The notes: generated from the sequence alone by a model not told the origin. Positions 7,696-16,150 are shown, numbered from the stretch's first letter. The stretch: 50,420 bases of DNA from Olsenella sp. kh2p3 (GCA_900119625.1 FPKD01000011.1:1-50420); one strand, 5' to 3'. Made by a program: numbers and translations.

Positions 7696-7730
7696 GGACC
7701 GCACCCCACCAGCCTAGCAGGGTGCGGTCC
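7696..7730 (-). terminator. Intrinsic terminator between PTS IID and manO
   Basis: An 11-bp perfect GC-rich stem (GGACCGCACCC/GGGTGCGGTCC) with a 13-nt loop, followed on the minus strand by CTGTTTTGTT. It should stop or thin out transcription after the IID gene, leaving manO to readthrough. Confidence 0.75.
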
Positions 7731-7783
7731 ACGACGTACGCCATTCTCGCCAGTGCGGCGCCCGAAATATCGGGGAAGGAGCC

Positions 7784-8716
7784 CTAGAGCAGCCCGATGA
7801 GGCGGCCGAGGATACCCACGCCAAAGAGGGCGAGGATGATGACGATCGGCGAGACGTTCTTCTTCAGCAGCTTGCACACGAACAGCGTGAGGGCCACGGC
7901 GGCGAGGCCGGGGATCAGCGAGTCGAGGTTCTGCTGGAGGGTGGTGACCTTCATCTGGTCAAGGCCGTTGGCACCGAGCGCGGAGTACTGCGTAAGGGCG
8001 TTCTTGATGCCCTCGGCGTCGCCGGTGATGGTCGACCAATCGATGTAGGCACCGGCCTGCTGCTGAATCGTGGAGACAACCGGCTTGAAGCTGATGGTCA
8101 CCCAGCGCTCGACCAGGGCGCCGATGACGAACATACCGAGGATGGAAGCGCCCTCGGTGATCTTGCCGAGCTTGCCGCCCGAGAGGTCCTTGGAGATGTC
8201 GGCACCAGCGCGGTAGCCAGCCTCCTGGGTGTACCAGAGGAAGGCAAGGCGGATGACGTTCCAGAGCACGAAGAACAGGATGGGGCCGAGCGGGGAGCCG
8301 CCCAGTGCCAGAGACGCACCGAGGGCGCCGAGCAGCGGGCGCACCGTGTACCAGAAGACGGGGTCACCGACGCCGGCGAGAGGACCCATCATACCTACCT
8401 TGACGCCCTGGATGGTGACGTCGTCGATGGGCTCGCCGTTGGCGCGGCCCTCCTCGAGGGCGAGGGTGACGCCGATGACGGGGGCGGAGACGTACGGGTG
8501 CGTGTTGTAGAACTCGAGGTGACGCTTCAGGGCCGCGATCTGGTCATCCCTGTTGGGATAGAGCTTCTTGATCGCAGGGATCATTGAGTAGCACCAGCCG
8601 CCGTTCTGCATACGCTCGTAGTTCCACGAGCCCTGCAGGTACTGGTGACGGTTGAAGACCGCAAGGCGATCCTGCTTGGTAAGGTGGATGCCCTTCTCCT
8701 GAATCTCTTCTGCCAT
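7784..8716 (-). CDS. manZ: PTS mannose/fructose/sorbose-family IID component
   Basis: A 310-residue membrane protein of the EIID(Man) family. The N-terminal half has the family blocks QGSWNYERMQNGGWCYSMIP, HLEFYNTHPYVSAPVIGVTL and VKVGMMGPLAGVGDP. The C-terminal half has hydrophobic segments and ends in a predicted membrane helix. With IIC it forms the sugar channel of the mannose-type PTS, and such channels are also receptors for some class II bacteriocins. It lies 24 nt after IIC. Confidence 0.95.
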   Translation of the reverse strand: MAEEIQEKGIHLTKQDRLAVFNRHQYLQGSWNYERMQNGGWCYSMIPAIKKLYPNRDDQIAALKRHLEFYNTHPYVSAPVIGVTLALEEGRANGEPIDDVTIQGVKVGMMGPLAGVGDPVFWYTVRPLLGALGASLALGGSPLGPILFFVLWNVIRLAFLWYTQEAGYRAGADISKDLSGGKLGKITEGASILGMFVIGALVERWVTISFKPVVSTIQQQAGAYIDWSTITGDAEGIKNALTQYSALGANGLDQMKVTTLQQNLDSLIPGLAAVALTLFVCKLLKKNVSPIVIILALFGVGILGRLIGLL

Positions 8717-8740
8717 TGCTAATCACACTCCCTTGCAAGC

Positions 8741-9556
8741 CTAGTAGTTGTCGATGATGTCGCCCAGCGGATCGCCAGAGCCCACGGCACCGGAGCCGCC
8801 GTTCTGCTTGGCGTACTCCTTGAGGCCAAGGTAGATGAAGGCCAGGGAGAGACCGATGACGCCAAGGGCGATAAGGGTGAGCTGGGAGATGGCAGCGAGG
8901 ACGAAGCCGAGCGCGAAGAAGGGCCAGACCTCCTTGGTGGCCATCATGTTGATGACCATGGCGTAGCCCACGCAGCAGACCATGCCGCCGCCAACTGCCA
9001 TGCCGCCAGAGAGCCAGGCGGGCATAGCGTTGAGGGCCGCGGTCACGGCGTCGCCGGGGATGAAGCAGAGGGCCGCGGCCGGGATGGCGATACGGGCACC
9101 CTGCATGCAGATTGCAACGATCTGCCAACGCTCGATGCCGGCCATGTCGTCATTCTCGGCGCACTTGTCCATACCGTGGACCATAGCCGTTGCGATGGTG
9201 CGGCAGACCATGGTGAGGAAGAGGCCAGCGACGGACAGAGGCACGGCGACGGCGATGGAGGTGGTCATGGCCTCGGTGGGGTCGGAGCCGCCGTTGATGG
9301 CGATAACCATCAGGATGGCGGAGGCGACGGAAGCGAGAGCCGCATCAGGAGCGACGGCAGCACCGATGTTGGCCCAACCAAGGGCAATCATCTGAAGCGA
9401 GCCGCCCAGGAGGATTCCCTCCGTGGGGTGACCGGTCACAAGGCCAATGAGCGTGCATGCGACCAGAGGCTGGTGGAACTCCCACTCGTCGAGGATGCCC
9501 TCCATGCCTGCCAGGAAGGCAACAATAATCACGAGCAAGACTGATATTGGTGACAT
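8741..9556 (-). CDS. manY: PTS mannose/fructose/sorbose-family IIC component
   Basis: A 271-residue polytopic membrane protein of the EIIC(Man) family: MSPISVLLVIIVAFLAGMEG at the N-terminus, then HQPLVACTLIGLVTGHPTEG (sugar-site region), GGSLQMIALGWANIGAA, and FFALGFVLAA near the end. It carries the transported sugar together with IID. AAGGAGG precedes the ATG. The gene lies between IIAB and IID with short gaps, so the three are co-transcribed. Confidence 0.95.
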   Translation of the reverse strand: MSPISVLLVIIVAFLAGMEGILDEWEFHQPLVACTLIGLVTGHPTEGILLGGSLQMIALGWANIGAAVAPDAALASVASAILMVIAINGGSDPTEAMTTSIAVAVPLSVAGLFLTMVCRTIATAMVHGMDKCAENDDMAGIERWQIVAICMQGARIAIPAAALCFIPGDAVTAALNAMPAWLSGGMAVGGGMVCCVGYAMVINMMATKEVWPFFALGFVLAAISQLTLIALGVIGLSLAFIYLGLKEYAKQNGGSGAVGSGDPLGDIIDNY

Positions 9557-9571
9557 AACCCCTCCTTATCC

Positions 9572-10582
9572 CTACTTGTTGGCTGCCTGCGCGGCAAGCT
9601 CGTCCTTAGCCTTCTTGATGACGGCGTCGTAGGACTCCGCCTTGTCGGCCGGGACCTTGCGGATGTCGAACTCGACGCCCTTGGACTTGATCTTCTCGAG
9701 GGTGTCAACATCGTCCTGGTCCATGGCGAGGGCGTTGGTCACGACGACCTTGCCCACGGAGTGAGCCATGGAGCCAAGGTTGAGCTTCTTGACGGGCACA
9801 CCGCCCTCAATGGCGCGGAGGGCGTCCTGCGGGGTCTCGAAGAGGAGCATGGCATGCGTGTTGCCAAAGCGGGGGTCCTTCGCGATCTCGCAGATCTTCT
9901 TGATGGGAACCACGTGCACGTGGACTCCTGGAGGGGCCGCCTGGATGATCATGGTCTTGCGGAGCTGGTCCGAGGCAACGCCGTCGGAGCAGACAATGAT
10001 GCGGTCGGGGTTGGCCGCCTTGGTCCAGGTGGTTGCAACCTGGCCGTGGAGCAGACGGGTGTCGACGCGCGCGAACACGATCTTGATGTGCCCGTCGCCG
10101 ATGACCGTCCCCTCCGGAATGGCGCCCGCGGGCACTGCAGTAGCCGCTGCGGCAGCTGCGGGAGCAGCCTCCTTGGGCTCGAGCTCCTCGGGCTTGATGC
10201 GAATGCCGTTCTTTGCCTCGGTGAAGACGTCCTTGGCGATGGCAGCCGCGGTTTCCTCACTCATGCGATCACCGTAGGCCTGGATGAGCATGGGCAGGTT
10301 GAGACCCGTCACCATGACCCAGTCCTCGTGGCCCTCGCTCGCAAGCAGGCCGTTGACCTGGTTGAATGGAGTGGCGCCCCAAAGGTCGACGAAGAAGAGC
10401 ACGTGCTCCTGCTCATCGAACGATGCGACGGCATCCTTCAGCTTCGCCTTGAGGTCATCGGGACCCATGTCGGGGGTCAGGGTCACAGCAGCGACATCCT
10501 TCTGCGGCCCAAAGATCATCTGGCCGGATTCCATGATCCCCTCGGCGAACTTGCCGTGGCTGGCTAGAACGATACTGACCAT
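9572..10582 (-). CDS. manX: PTS mannose-family fused IIAB component
   Basis: A 336-residue cytoplasmic protein. IIA (1-130) has the phosphorylated His9 in VLASHGKFAEGI. A flexible Ala/Pro/Glu linker covers ~131-162. IIB (164-336) has the second phosphorylated His179 in RVDTRLLHGQV. It passes phosphate from HPr to the incoming sugar. Sugar specificity (mannose, glucose, fructose, sorbose or hexosamine) cannot be read from the sequence. AAGGAGG lies just before the ATG, and it is the first gene of the operon. Confidence 0.95.
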   Translation of the reverse strand: MVSIVLASHGKFAEGIMESGQMIFGPQKDVAAVTLTPDMGPDDLKAKLKDAVASFDEQEHVLFFVDLWGATPFNQVNGLLASEGHEDWVMVTGLNLPMLIQAYGDRMSEETAAAIAKDVFTEAKNGIRIKPEELEPKEAAPAAAAAATAVPAGAIPEGTVIGDGHIKIVFARVDTRLLHGQVATTWTKAANPDRIIVCSDGVASDQLRKTMIIQAAPPGVHVHVVPIKKICEIAKDPRFGNTHAMLLFETPQDALRAIEGGVPVKKLNLGSMAHSVGKVVVTNALAMDQDDVDTLEKIKSKGVEFDIRKVPADKAESYDAVIKKAKDELAAQAANK

Positions 10583-10630
10583 TCTTCCTCCTTACGCATA
10601 TCTCGTACCGCCAACAGATAACGCGTCAAA

Positions 10631-10697
10631 TGTGAAGAGGCGTTCATGCTTTCTTCTCCCATCCTTCATGCCTCGTTCACACCGGCTTCACATTATA
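10631..10697 (-). promoter_or_regulatory. Promoter and operator-like repeats of the mannose PTS operon
   Basis: On the minus strand a perfect TATAAT (10697-10692) is followed immediately by TGTGAA and, 11 bp later, by a second TGTGAA (10681-10676). An inverted copy lies at 10631-10636. The -35 is poor. Repeats one helical turn apart next to the -10 suggest a regulator site. No σ54-type -24/-12 motif, usual for Firmicutes man operons, is evident. Confidence 0.5.
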
Positions 10698-10979
10698 GGA
10701 CATGGAAGACTTTCGTATGTGGGAAATATCGTTGTTTAGAAAATTCGACTTGGTCGAGCAACTTTGTTTGTCAAGCTACTTACCGGCCTGAATACTACGA
10801 CCTGAAGGCAAAAGTCGTTCATACAAGTTGGTGAACGGTATCCATCGCTGGGTCTCTTGCGAGAAAAATAACGAGAATCCCAAGGTCAACGTAGGTTTTT
10901 CTCCTAACGCCGTTCACCGATTTGCGTGCCGCGAACGGAGAATAGAGAAAGGCCAGCGACGCGACCAGCTACCGCCCAC
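10698..10979. other. Upstream region of the PTS operon, no gene seen
   Basis: This AT-richer stretch holds no convincing ORF. GTTCA and TGAAC form a spaced palindrome at 10817-10836, and a GTTCACC...GCGAACGG pair lies near 10914-10937. These may be further regulator sites related to the GTTCACA repeats at the promoter. Confidence 0.3.
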
Positions 10980-11127
10980 GCGCCATTTTGGCGCCCGAGG
11001 GGCCCATAGCGTTTCTCGTCTGAATCAAAATCGCCCTTCCGGCGACATTTGTCTCCGGAAGGGCGTCTTTGTTGCATATGGCGAGAAAAACGGCTCTCCG
11101 GCGACAGCGCACTACCACCGGAGAGCC
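10980..11127. terminator. Tandem terminator-like hairpins, locus 2 (end of pepP)
   Basis: Two clear hairpins. 11092-11127 has a 10-bp stem (GGCTCTCCGG/CCGGAGAGCC) followed on the minus strand by GTTTTTC, a good intrinsic terminator for pepP. 11032-11065 has an 11-bp stem (CGCCCTTCCGG/CCGGAAGGGCG) with T-rich flanks on both strands. A decayed third copy is near 10982-11000. The linker TTGTTGCATATGGCGAGAAA matches the other repeat loci. Confidence 0.8.
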
Positions 11128-11158
11128 AAGGGCGCAAGCAAACGCGAGCGCTCCCCTG

Positions 11159-12286
11159 CTAGCAGGGGATGCACACCAGCTCGTGGGGCGACTGGGTGAA
11201 GACCTCGTAGCCGTTCTCGGTGACGATACCAAAGTCCTCCACGCGCACGCCAAACTGCCCAGGCAGGTACGTACCCGGCTCCACGGTGATCACCGAGCCA
11301 GCGGGGATGGGCTTGTCGTTCCTCATGTTGAACATAGGCTGCTCGTGAATCTCCAGACCCACGCCGTGGCCAAGGCCGTGCACGAAGCAGTACTCGGGGA
11401 AGCCAGCCTCGCAGATGACCTTGTGCGCAAGCTCATGGATCTCGCGGCCAATGACGCCCGCGTGAATAGCTGCCTCACAGGCCTCGTTCGCCGCACGCGT
11501 TGCCTCGTAGACCTTGCGCTGAAGATCGCTGGGCTCACCCACACAGACCGTGCGCGTCATGTCGGAGTGGTAATCGTGGTAGCCGGCGCCGTAGTCCATC
11601 ACGATCATGTCGCCGCGCTGGATCACGCGCTCGCCGGGCTGGGCGTGGGGGTTGGCACCGTTGGGGCCGGAGGCGATGATCGAGTCAAAGGAGAGCGAGT
11701 CGGCACCGTTCGAGAGCATCCAGCCCTCCAGCTCGGCGCGGACCTGCTGCTCGGTGAGGCCGGGCTTGATGTAGCCGCAGATGTGCTCGAAAGCCGCGTC
11801 GGTGATCGACTGCGCGTGGCGCATGAGCTCGACCTCCTCGGCATCCTTCACGATGCGCAGGTTGGCGATGTCACCGTGAAGGCGCGGCGTGAGGACGGCC
11901 ACAGACGCCTTGGCGCACTCCTCGCCCAGCGCATCAAAGAAGGCCAGGTCGCAGGTGTCCTCGACGGCAACCACACGCGAGCGCGTCTCGCGGATGCGCT
12001 GCGCCGCCCACCAGGCAGGGGTCACGATGTCCATGTCAAGCTTCCAGGAGGTGTCTGCCCCAAGGCGGCTCTGGAAGGTGCCAAAGTAGCGAGAATCGGT
12101 GTGGAGCCAAAGCCCATCGGCGGTCACGAAGGCGGTGTGGGCCACCTCGTCGTCAAAGGTGCGCTCGGCACCAGTGAGCCAGCGCAGGTCGGGGTTGTTG
12201 CGAAGAATCACCGCGTCGTAGCCCCTCTCGGCCATGAGCGCGCGAAACCTCTCGACGCGTGCGGCGCAGGCGTGTGCATCTGCCAT
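11159..12286 (-). CDS. pepP: Xaa-Pro aminopeptidase (M24)
   Basis: A 375-residue cytoplasmic metallopeptidase that removes an N-terminal residue preceding proline. The N-terminal creatinase-like domain covers ~1-135. The M24 catalytic domain has the five metal ligands in VMDYGAGYHDYHSDMTRT (two Asp), HGLGHGVGLEIHE (His), TVEPGTY (Glu) and RVEDFG (Glu). AAGGGAG precedes the ATG. In many bacteria this gene stands directly before efp; here the PTS operon lies between the two. Confidence 0.95.
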   Translation of the reverse strand: MADAHACAARVERFRALMAERGYDAVILRNNPDLRWLTGAERTFDDEVAHTAFVTADGLWLHTDSRYFGTFQSRLGADTSWKLDMDIVTPAWWAAQRIRETRSRVVAVEDTCDLAFFDALGEECAKASVAVLTPRLHGDIANLRIVKDAEEVELMRHAQSITDAAFEHICGYIKPGLTEQQVRAELEGWMLSNGADSLSFDSIIASGPNGANPHAQPGERVIQRGDMIVMDYGAGYHDYHSDMTRTVCVGEPSDLQRKVYEATRAANEACEAAIHAGVIGREIHELAHKVICEAGFPEYCFVHGLGHGVGLEIHEQPMFNMRNDKPIPAGSVITVEPGTYLPGQFGVRVEDFGIVTENGYEVFTQSPHELVCIPC

Positions 12287-12370
12287 GTTTCTCTCTTCTC
12301 CCTTGCAATGCGGACAGTAGTGACGTGTGACGCCGCCCGCACATAGGCAGGCGGCGCGGGTAGAACCGAT

Positions 12371-13609
12371 CTATCGCGAGGAGCACCACGCGGCGGTGTG
12401 CTCGGCAAGTTGGTCATCCTCGACGGCAGCGAGGCGCACGCGGCCAAGCGAGCGCGGGAGCTCCAGCATGAACTTGTTTGAACGGCGGAAGCGCTCGGCC
12501 TTGAGAGCAGCGGCCATAGCCGTAGGGTCGACCGCGCACTCCACGTAGCCCAGGCCCAGGCGGTCGAGCAGCTCGTCCTGCGTGAGCATGTCGTCGACCG
12601 AAAGGCCGCCCTGCGCCACGGAAAGGCGCGCCGAGAAGCGCATGGCCTCGGCAAGCAGAGTCGAAGAGGGCACGCCCTCCTCCACCAAGGGACGAAGCGC
12701 ACGCACGAACGTGGTGCCGTAACCAATGGACTGGCGCACGGCCACCGAGGTTGACGAGATGACCTTGCCGCGGCTCTTCATGCAATCGACCATCTGGTCG
12801 CAGATGGCAGCGCGGTCAAGCGCGGCAATGTCGTTGGCGCGGTCGAAGAGTCGACCAAAGGACTTGTCGGAGTCTGCCATGGCGCTGGTCACAAAGAGCG
12901 CACGGGCGAGAAGGGCTGCCTCGTCGGTGCGCGTGGCGTCAACCACGTCTAGGTCGCAGTAGACATAGCGCGCACTGCCGTCCTGCGTGACCATCTGGTC
13001 GGCGCCGGGAAGGTCCAGCGCGAGCGGGGTCACGCCAGCGAGAAGCGCGGTGGTGGGGTCGAGGGGAACCTGCGCGAGCGTCAGGCCCCCGCACCAGGTG
13101 CGGCAGGCAAACGACGCCGTGGAGAGGGCTCGCACGCCACCCACGGCAACCGCCACGTCGTCAGCGGTTGCGCCAGTCTCTGCAAGTCCCTCGTACACCG
13201 CCTCGAGGGCCGCCGTCGAGGAGGCCTCAGGGCCGGACGGAAGGTCGAGCTGGTGAACGTGGAAGCCCACGTCGGCAAGGTCGCGGCGTATTGCCTCAAC
13301 AACGTCTGCGGGCGCTTCTGGAACGGACGCAAGCACGGCCGCGCGGGGCTTGCCCACGTAGGCGCGCAGGTCGTTGCCCATGGTACCCACGAGGTCGTCA
13401 CCCACGCGGGCGTCGAGGGAGTTGCCACGGAGATTGACCCACTGACGCTTCGCACGGATGCGCAGCGGGGCCTCGTCTGCGGGCTCGGCCTCCGCAGCAG
13501 CCTCCGCCGCAGGTGCCGCATCCGCTGTAGGCGCCACGTTCTTGGCGTCCTTGAGCTCGGGCTTCTCCGCGTCCTTCTCAGTATCTGCTACCTGGGTGTC
13601 CTCGCTCAC
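12371..13609 (-). CDS. aroB: 3-dehydroquinate synthase-like protein, apparently degenerate AroB
   Basis: A 412-residue protein beginning with ~48 acidic/Ala-rich residues. The rest has the length, order and position (after aroK) of AroB, which makes 3-dehydroquinate from DAHP. Recognisable blocks include VGGVRALSTASFACRTWCGG...LAQVPLDPTTALLAG (normally GGGvvgDlaGFvA...Q.PTTLLAQvDSSvGGK) and SIGYGTTFVRAL (normally nfGHTfgHA.E). By eye the usual NAD-binding GGG-x3-D, the metal-ligand His in GHT and the HGEAV His are missing, so activity is doubtful. It starts with GTG overlapping the aroK TGA. Confidence 0.75.
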   Translation of the reverse strand: MSEDTQVADTEKDAEKPELKDAKNVAPTADAAPAAEAAAEAEPADEAPLRIRAKRQWVNLRGNSLDARVGDDLVGTMGNDLRAYVGKPRAAVLASVPEAPADVVEAIRRDLADVGFHVHQLDLPSGPEASSTAALEAVYEGLAETGATADDVAVAVGGVRALSTASFACRTWCGGLTLAQVPLDPTTALLAGVTPLALDLPGADQMVTQDGSARYVYCDLDVVDATRTDEAALLARALFVTSAMADSDKSFGRLFDRANDIAALDRAAICDQMVDCMKSRGKVISSTSVAVRQSIGYGTTFVRALRPLVEEGVPSSTLLAEAMRFSARLSVAQGGLSVDDMLTQDELLDRLGLGYVECAVDPTAMAAALKAERFRRSNKFMLELPRSLGRVRLAAVEDDQLAEHTAAWCSSR

Positions 13610-14145
13610 AATAGCCCCCTCTCCCAGAGCAGCTGGCCGGACTCGCTGGCCACCTGCTCGAAGGTCCTGTTTCGAATGTCGATGGTGATGTCGGCCGTCT
13701 GTTGGTAGAGCGGGCGACGGTGCCAGAAGAGCGCCTTCGCGTGCGAGATGTCACCCAGGTCCGGGCGGCGTTCCGGACACCGCATCTGGCGCAGCGAATC
13801 CGAGAGATCCCCGTCAAGGTAGACCACCACGCCCATGCGGTGCATGAGCTCGCAGTTCTCGGCCCTCTCGACCACTCCCCCGCCACAGCTCACAAGCAGC
13901 GACTTACGAGAGGCAAGGCCCTCCAGGACCTTGGTCTCCTCGTCGCGAAAGCCCTCCTCGCCACGCGAGGCAAACACGTCACACACACTCATGCCCAGGG
14001 CGCGCTCAACCAGCTGGTCGGTGTCCACGTAGGGCCGGCAGAAGAGCTTGCCCAGGTTGCGTGCGAGGGTAGACTTGCCTGCGCCAAGAAACCCCACGAA
14101 GAAAATGTGGTCGCAGCCCTCGTGGATGACGTAACCCTCGCCCAA
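13606..14145 (-). CDS. aroK: Shikimate kinase
   Basis: A 179-residue P-loop kinase phosphorylating shikimate. Walker A GFLGAGKST, the substrate residues YVDTDQLVE and EEGFRDEE, and SCGGGVV are all present; RCPERRPDL near the end fits the lid. No ATG precedes the conserved start. The best choice is TTG at 14145 with AAGGAA about 9 nt upstream, which gives the family length; the frame upstream is only an antisense shadow. Overlaps aroB by 4 nt. Confidence 0.92.
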   Translation of the reverse strand: MGEGYVIHEGCDHIFFVGFLGAGKSTLARNLGKLFCRPYVDTDQLVERALGMSVCDVFASRGEEGFRDEETKVLEGLASRKSLLVSCGGGVVERAENCELMHRMGVVVYLDGDLSDSLRQMRCPERRPDLGDISHAKALFWHRRPLYQQTADITIDIRNRTFEQVASESGQLLWERGLL

Positions 14146-14192
14146 AACTCGCTCTTCCTTGCTCCCGTGCGTACCTGACGGGCTAGATTCTA

Positions 14193-14747
14193 TCACCCGT
14201 CGCTGCGGCCAGTCAGACTGCTGGTCTTGCCCTCGAACTCGACACCGCGCAGAACGAGCGCCTCCCCCAGGCGAAATATCTGCGTGTACCAGAGGTCGCG
14301 GCGCGACTGCGGACGCACCAGGATGGTGCGCACACCTGCGAGGTTGCCGGCAAGGATGTCGGTAAAGACCTGGTCGCCCACTATGACTGTCTGCTCGGGA
14401 CCCACGCCCATGCGCGCCATGGCAACCCAGGCCGAGAAGGGCGCAGGCTTCATGGCGTGATCCACCACGGGGCAGCCCAGCTCGCACGCGGAGGCGGCGA
14501 CCTCCGTCGAGTGGAAGTTGTTCGAGAGCAGGCACGTGGCTATGCCCGCAGCGCGCAGGCGGTCGAGCCACGCCTTGACGGCAGGCGGCGCCACGTGCGT
14601 ATCCCTGGGTATGCAGGTGTTGTCGCGGTCGAGAAGCACCAGGCGCACGCCGGTAGCAGCCAGCGCGTCAACGTCGATGAGGTCGACCGAGGAAACGTAG
14701 CGCGTGGCGCGGAAGGGCGAGAAGGACCCAAGCGACATGGCACTCAC
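14193..14747 (-). CDS. YqeG-family HAD phosphatase
   Basis: A 184-residue HAD-superfamily (IIIA) protein. It has the nucleophile motif LVLLDRDNTCIP (DxDNT), motif II LLSNN, a Lys in HAMKPAPFS and the acidic motif VGDQVFTDILAGN, in the arrangement of the YqeG/phosphatidylglycerolphosphatase-like family. The substrate is not known; plant and cyanobacterial relatives dephosphorylate phosphatidylglycerophosphate. The GTG start overlaps the mltG TGA; an ATG nine nt downstream is also possible. Confidence 0.88.
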   Translation of the reverse strand: MSAMSLGSFSPFRATRYVSSVDLIDVDALAATGVRLVLLDRDNTCIPRDTHVAPPAVKAWLDRLRAAGIATCLLSNNFHSTEVAASACELGCPVVDHAMKPAPFSAWVAMARMGVGPEQTVIVGDQVFTDILAGNLAGVRTILVRPQSRRDLWYTQIFRLGEALVLRGVEFEGKTSSLTGRSDG

Positions 14748-16126
14748 GCCCCGGAGTTCTGGGCTATGACCTGCTGGTGCTGCTCGTAGGTCTCGGAGAA
14801 AGCGTGCACCGAGCTTGTGATGTAGAAGTAGTAGTAGCCCGTGTCCTGCGGGTTGGCGGCAGCCGTGAGCGAGGCAAGGCCTGGGTTGCAGATGGGCGTG
14901 GGCGTGAGCCCCATGTTGGTGTAGGTGTTGTAGGGGCCGTCCTGCGTGAGGTCGTCCGCGGTGACCTCACGGCCCAGCGTGTAGGCAAGCGTCGCGTCGC
15001 TCTGAAGCGGCATGCTTGCGGCAATGCGGTTGTAGAAGACCGACGAGATGAGCGAGCGGTCATCGTCTGTCAGGGCTTCCTTCTCGATGATGGAGGCCAT
15101 GGTGAGGATGTCGTAGTTGGTAAACGACGTGCCGTAGCGCGACTGGAGCGTCTGGCGCGCGGTGTCGAGGTCGAGCGTGGCAATCTCGGTCTGATACTGG
15201 CTGAGCATAGCGCGGATGATCGAGTCCGCCGTGACGGTCTGGCCCGCAAAGTCATAGGTCTTGGGGAAGAGGAAGCCCTCGAGCGAGTCGTTTGCCGCCT
15301 CGGAGAGGAAGGGATAGTCGGCCACGTAGTTTGATGCCTTTGCCTGGGCGATGAAGTCGCTCGAGGAAATGCCAAACTTCTCCTCCACAAGCGAGGCCAC
15401 CTGCGCCACCGTGTAGCCCTCGGGCACCTGCAGGGTAGAAGCCGTGGAGTTGGGGCCAGCCACGAGCTGGTCTATCACGTTGGTTGTGCTCGAGCCCGTG
15501 AGCAGCGAGTACGTGCCACTCTTGAGCTTCTGCTCAGCGTTTTGCTTCTGGACCTCCTGGACAAAGCTCGAGGTATCGGAGATGACGCCCGCCTGCTGGA
15601 GGATAGAGGCGATGCTCGCGGTGCTCGAGCCGTCGGGGATGGTGACCTCGACCTCCTGGCCGGCCGCGACCTGCGGCTCGTTGGAGCTGGAGCCCTGAGT
15701 GAGCCTGGGCAGCACAAGGACAAAGAACAGCGCGACAAACGCGGCGACACCGGCGAGAACCGCCACGACCACGGCGATGCCCTTGGGGCCGTTGCCGCGG
15801 CCGCCACCGGAGCCTCGCCGCTGCGGGCTCTGGCTCCGGGCGCGCTTGGTTGCCGCGGCGGTGCGCGCGGAGAGATGGCTCGTCGTGCCTCCAATGGCAC
15901 CAGTGGACCCCGGTGCAGGCGAGCTCATGCGTTGCGCCGTACCGGTATGGTGTGCCGCGCCCATATGAGAGGAACCGCCCGCATGACTCGCGGGACGGCC
16001 CTGAACCGGGGCAACCTTCGCCTGAATGCGCGGGGTGCTGCCCGTTCCCTGCTGAGTCGCATCGGGCGTGCGGAAGTGCGCCGCGCGACGATGGGGCTTC
16101 TCGTTGTTCTGGTTGTTCGTGGGCAT
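14744..16126 (-). CDS. mltG: Endolytic murein transglycosylase MltG
   Basis: A 460-residue protein. Residues 1-115 are a cytoplasmic, low-complexity basic/polar tail, then a membrane helix (~117-140). A LysM-like segment follows (~155-240), then the YceG domain with the catalytic Glu in ASIIEKEAL (~344-352) and the conserved LQSDATLAYTLG and YNTYTNMGLTPTPICNPG. The family cuts nascent glycan strands near the membrane. The N-terminal tail is longer than in E. coli, as in other Actinobacteria. Neighbours ruvX and alaS match the common order. Confidence 0.95.
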   Translation of the reverse strand: MPTNNQNNEKPHRRAAHFRTPDATQQGTGSTPRIQAKVAPVQGRPASHAGGSSHMGAAHHTGTAQRMSSPAPGSTGAIGGTTSHLSARTAAATKRARSQSPQRRGSGGGRGNGPKGIAVVVAVLAGVAAFVALFFVLVLPRLTQGSSSNEPQVAAGQEVEVTIPDGSSTASIASILQQAGVISDTSSFVQEVQKQNAEQKLKSGTYSLLTGSSTTNVIDQLVAGPNSTASTLQVPEGYTVAQVASLVEEKFGISSSDFIAQAKASNYVADYPFLSEAANDSLEGFLFPKTYDFAGQTVTADSIIRAMLSQYQTEIATLDLDTARQTLQSRYGTSFTNYDILTMASIIEKEALTDDDRSLISSVFYNRIAASMPLQSDATLAYTLGREVTADDLTQDGPYNTYTNMGLTPTPICNPGLASLTAAANPQDTGYYYFYITSSVHAFSETYEQHQQVIAQNSGA

Positions 16127-16150
16127 GTCGTTTGCCTCTCAGACCGTTGG

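Noticed and set aside
12287..12370. Hairpin CGCCGCC...GGCGGCG between aroB and pepP as a terminator
   Set aside because: The stem is irregular and no T-tract follows; the genes look co-directional and possibly co-transcribed, so support is too weak.
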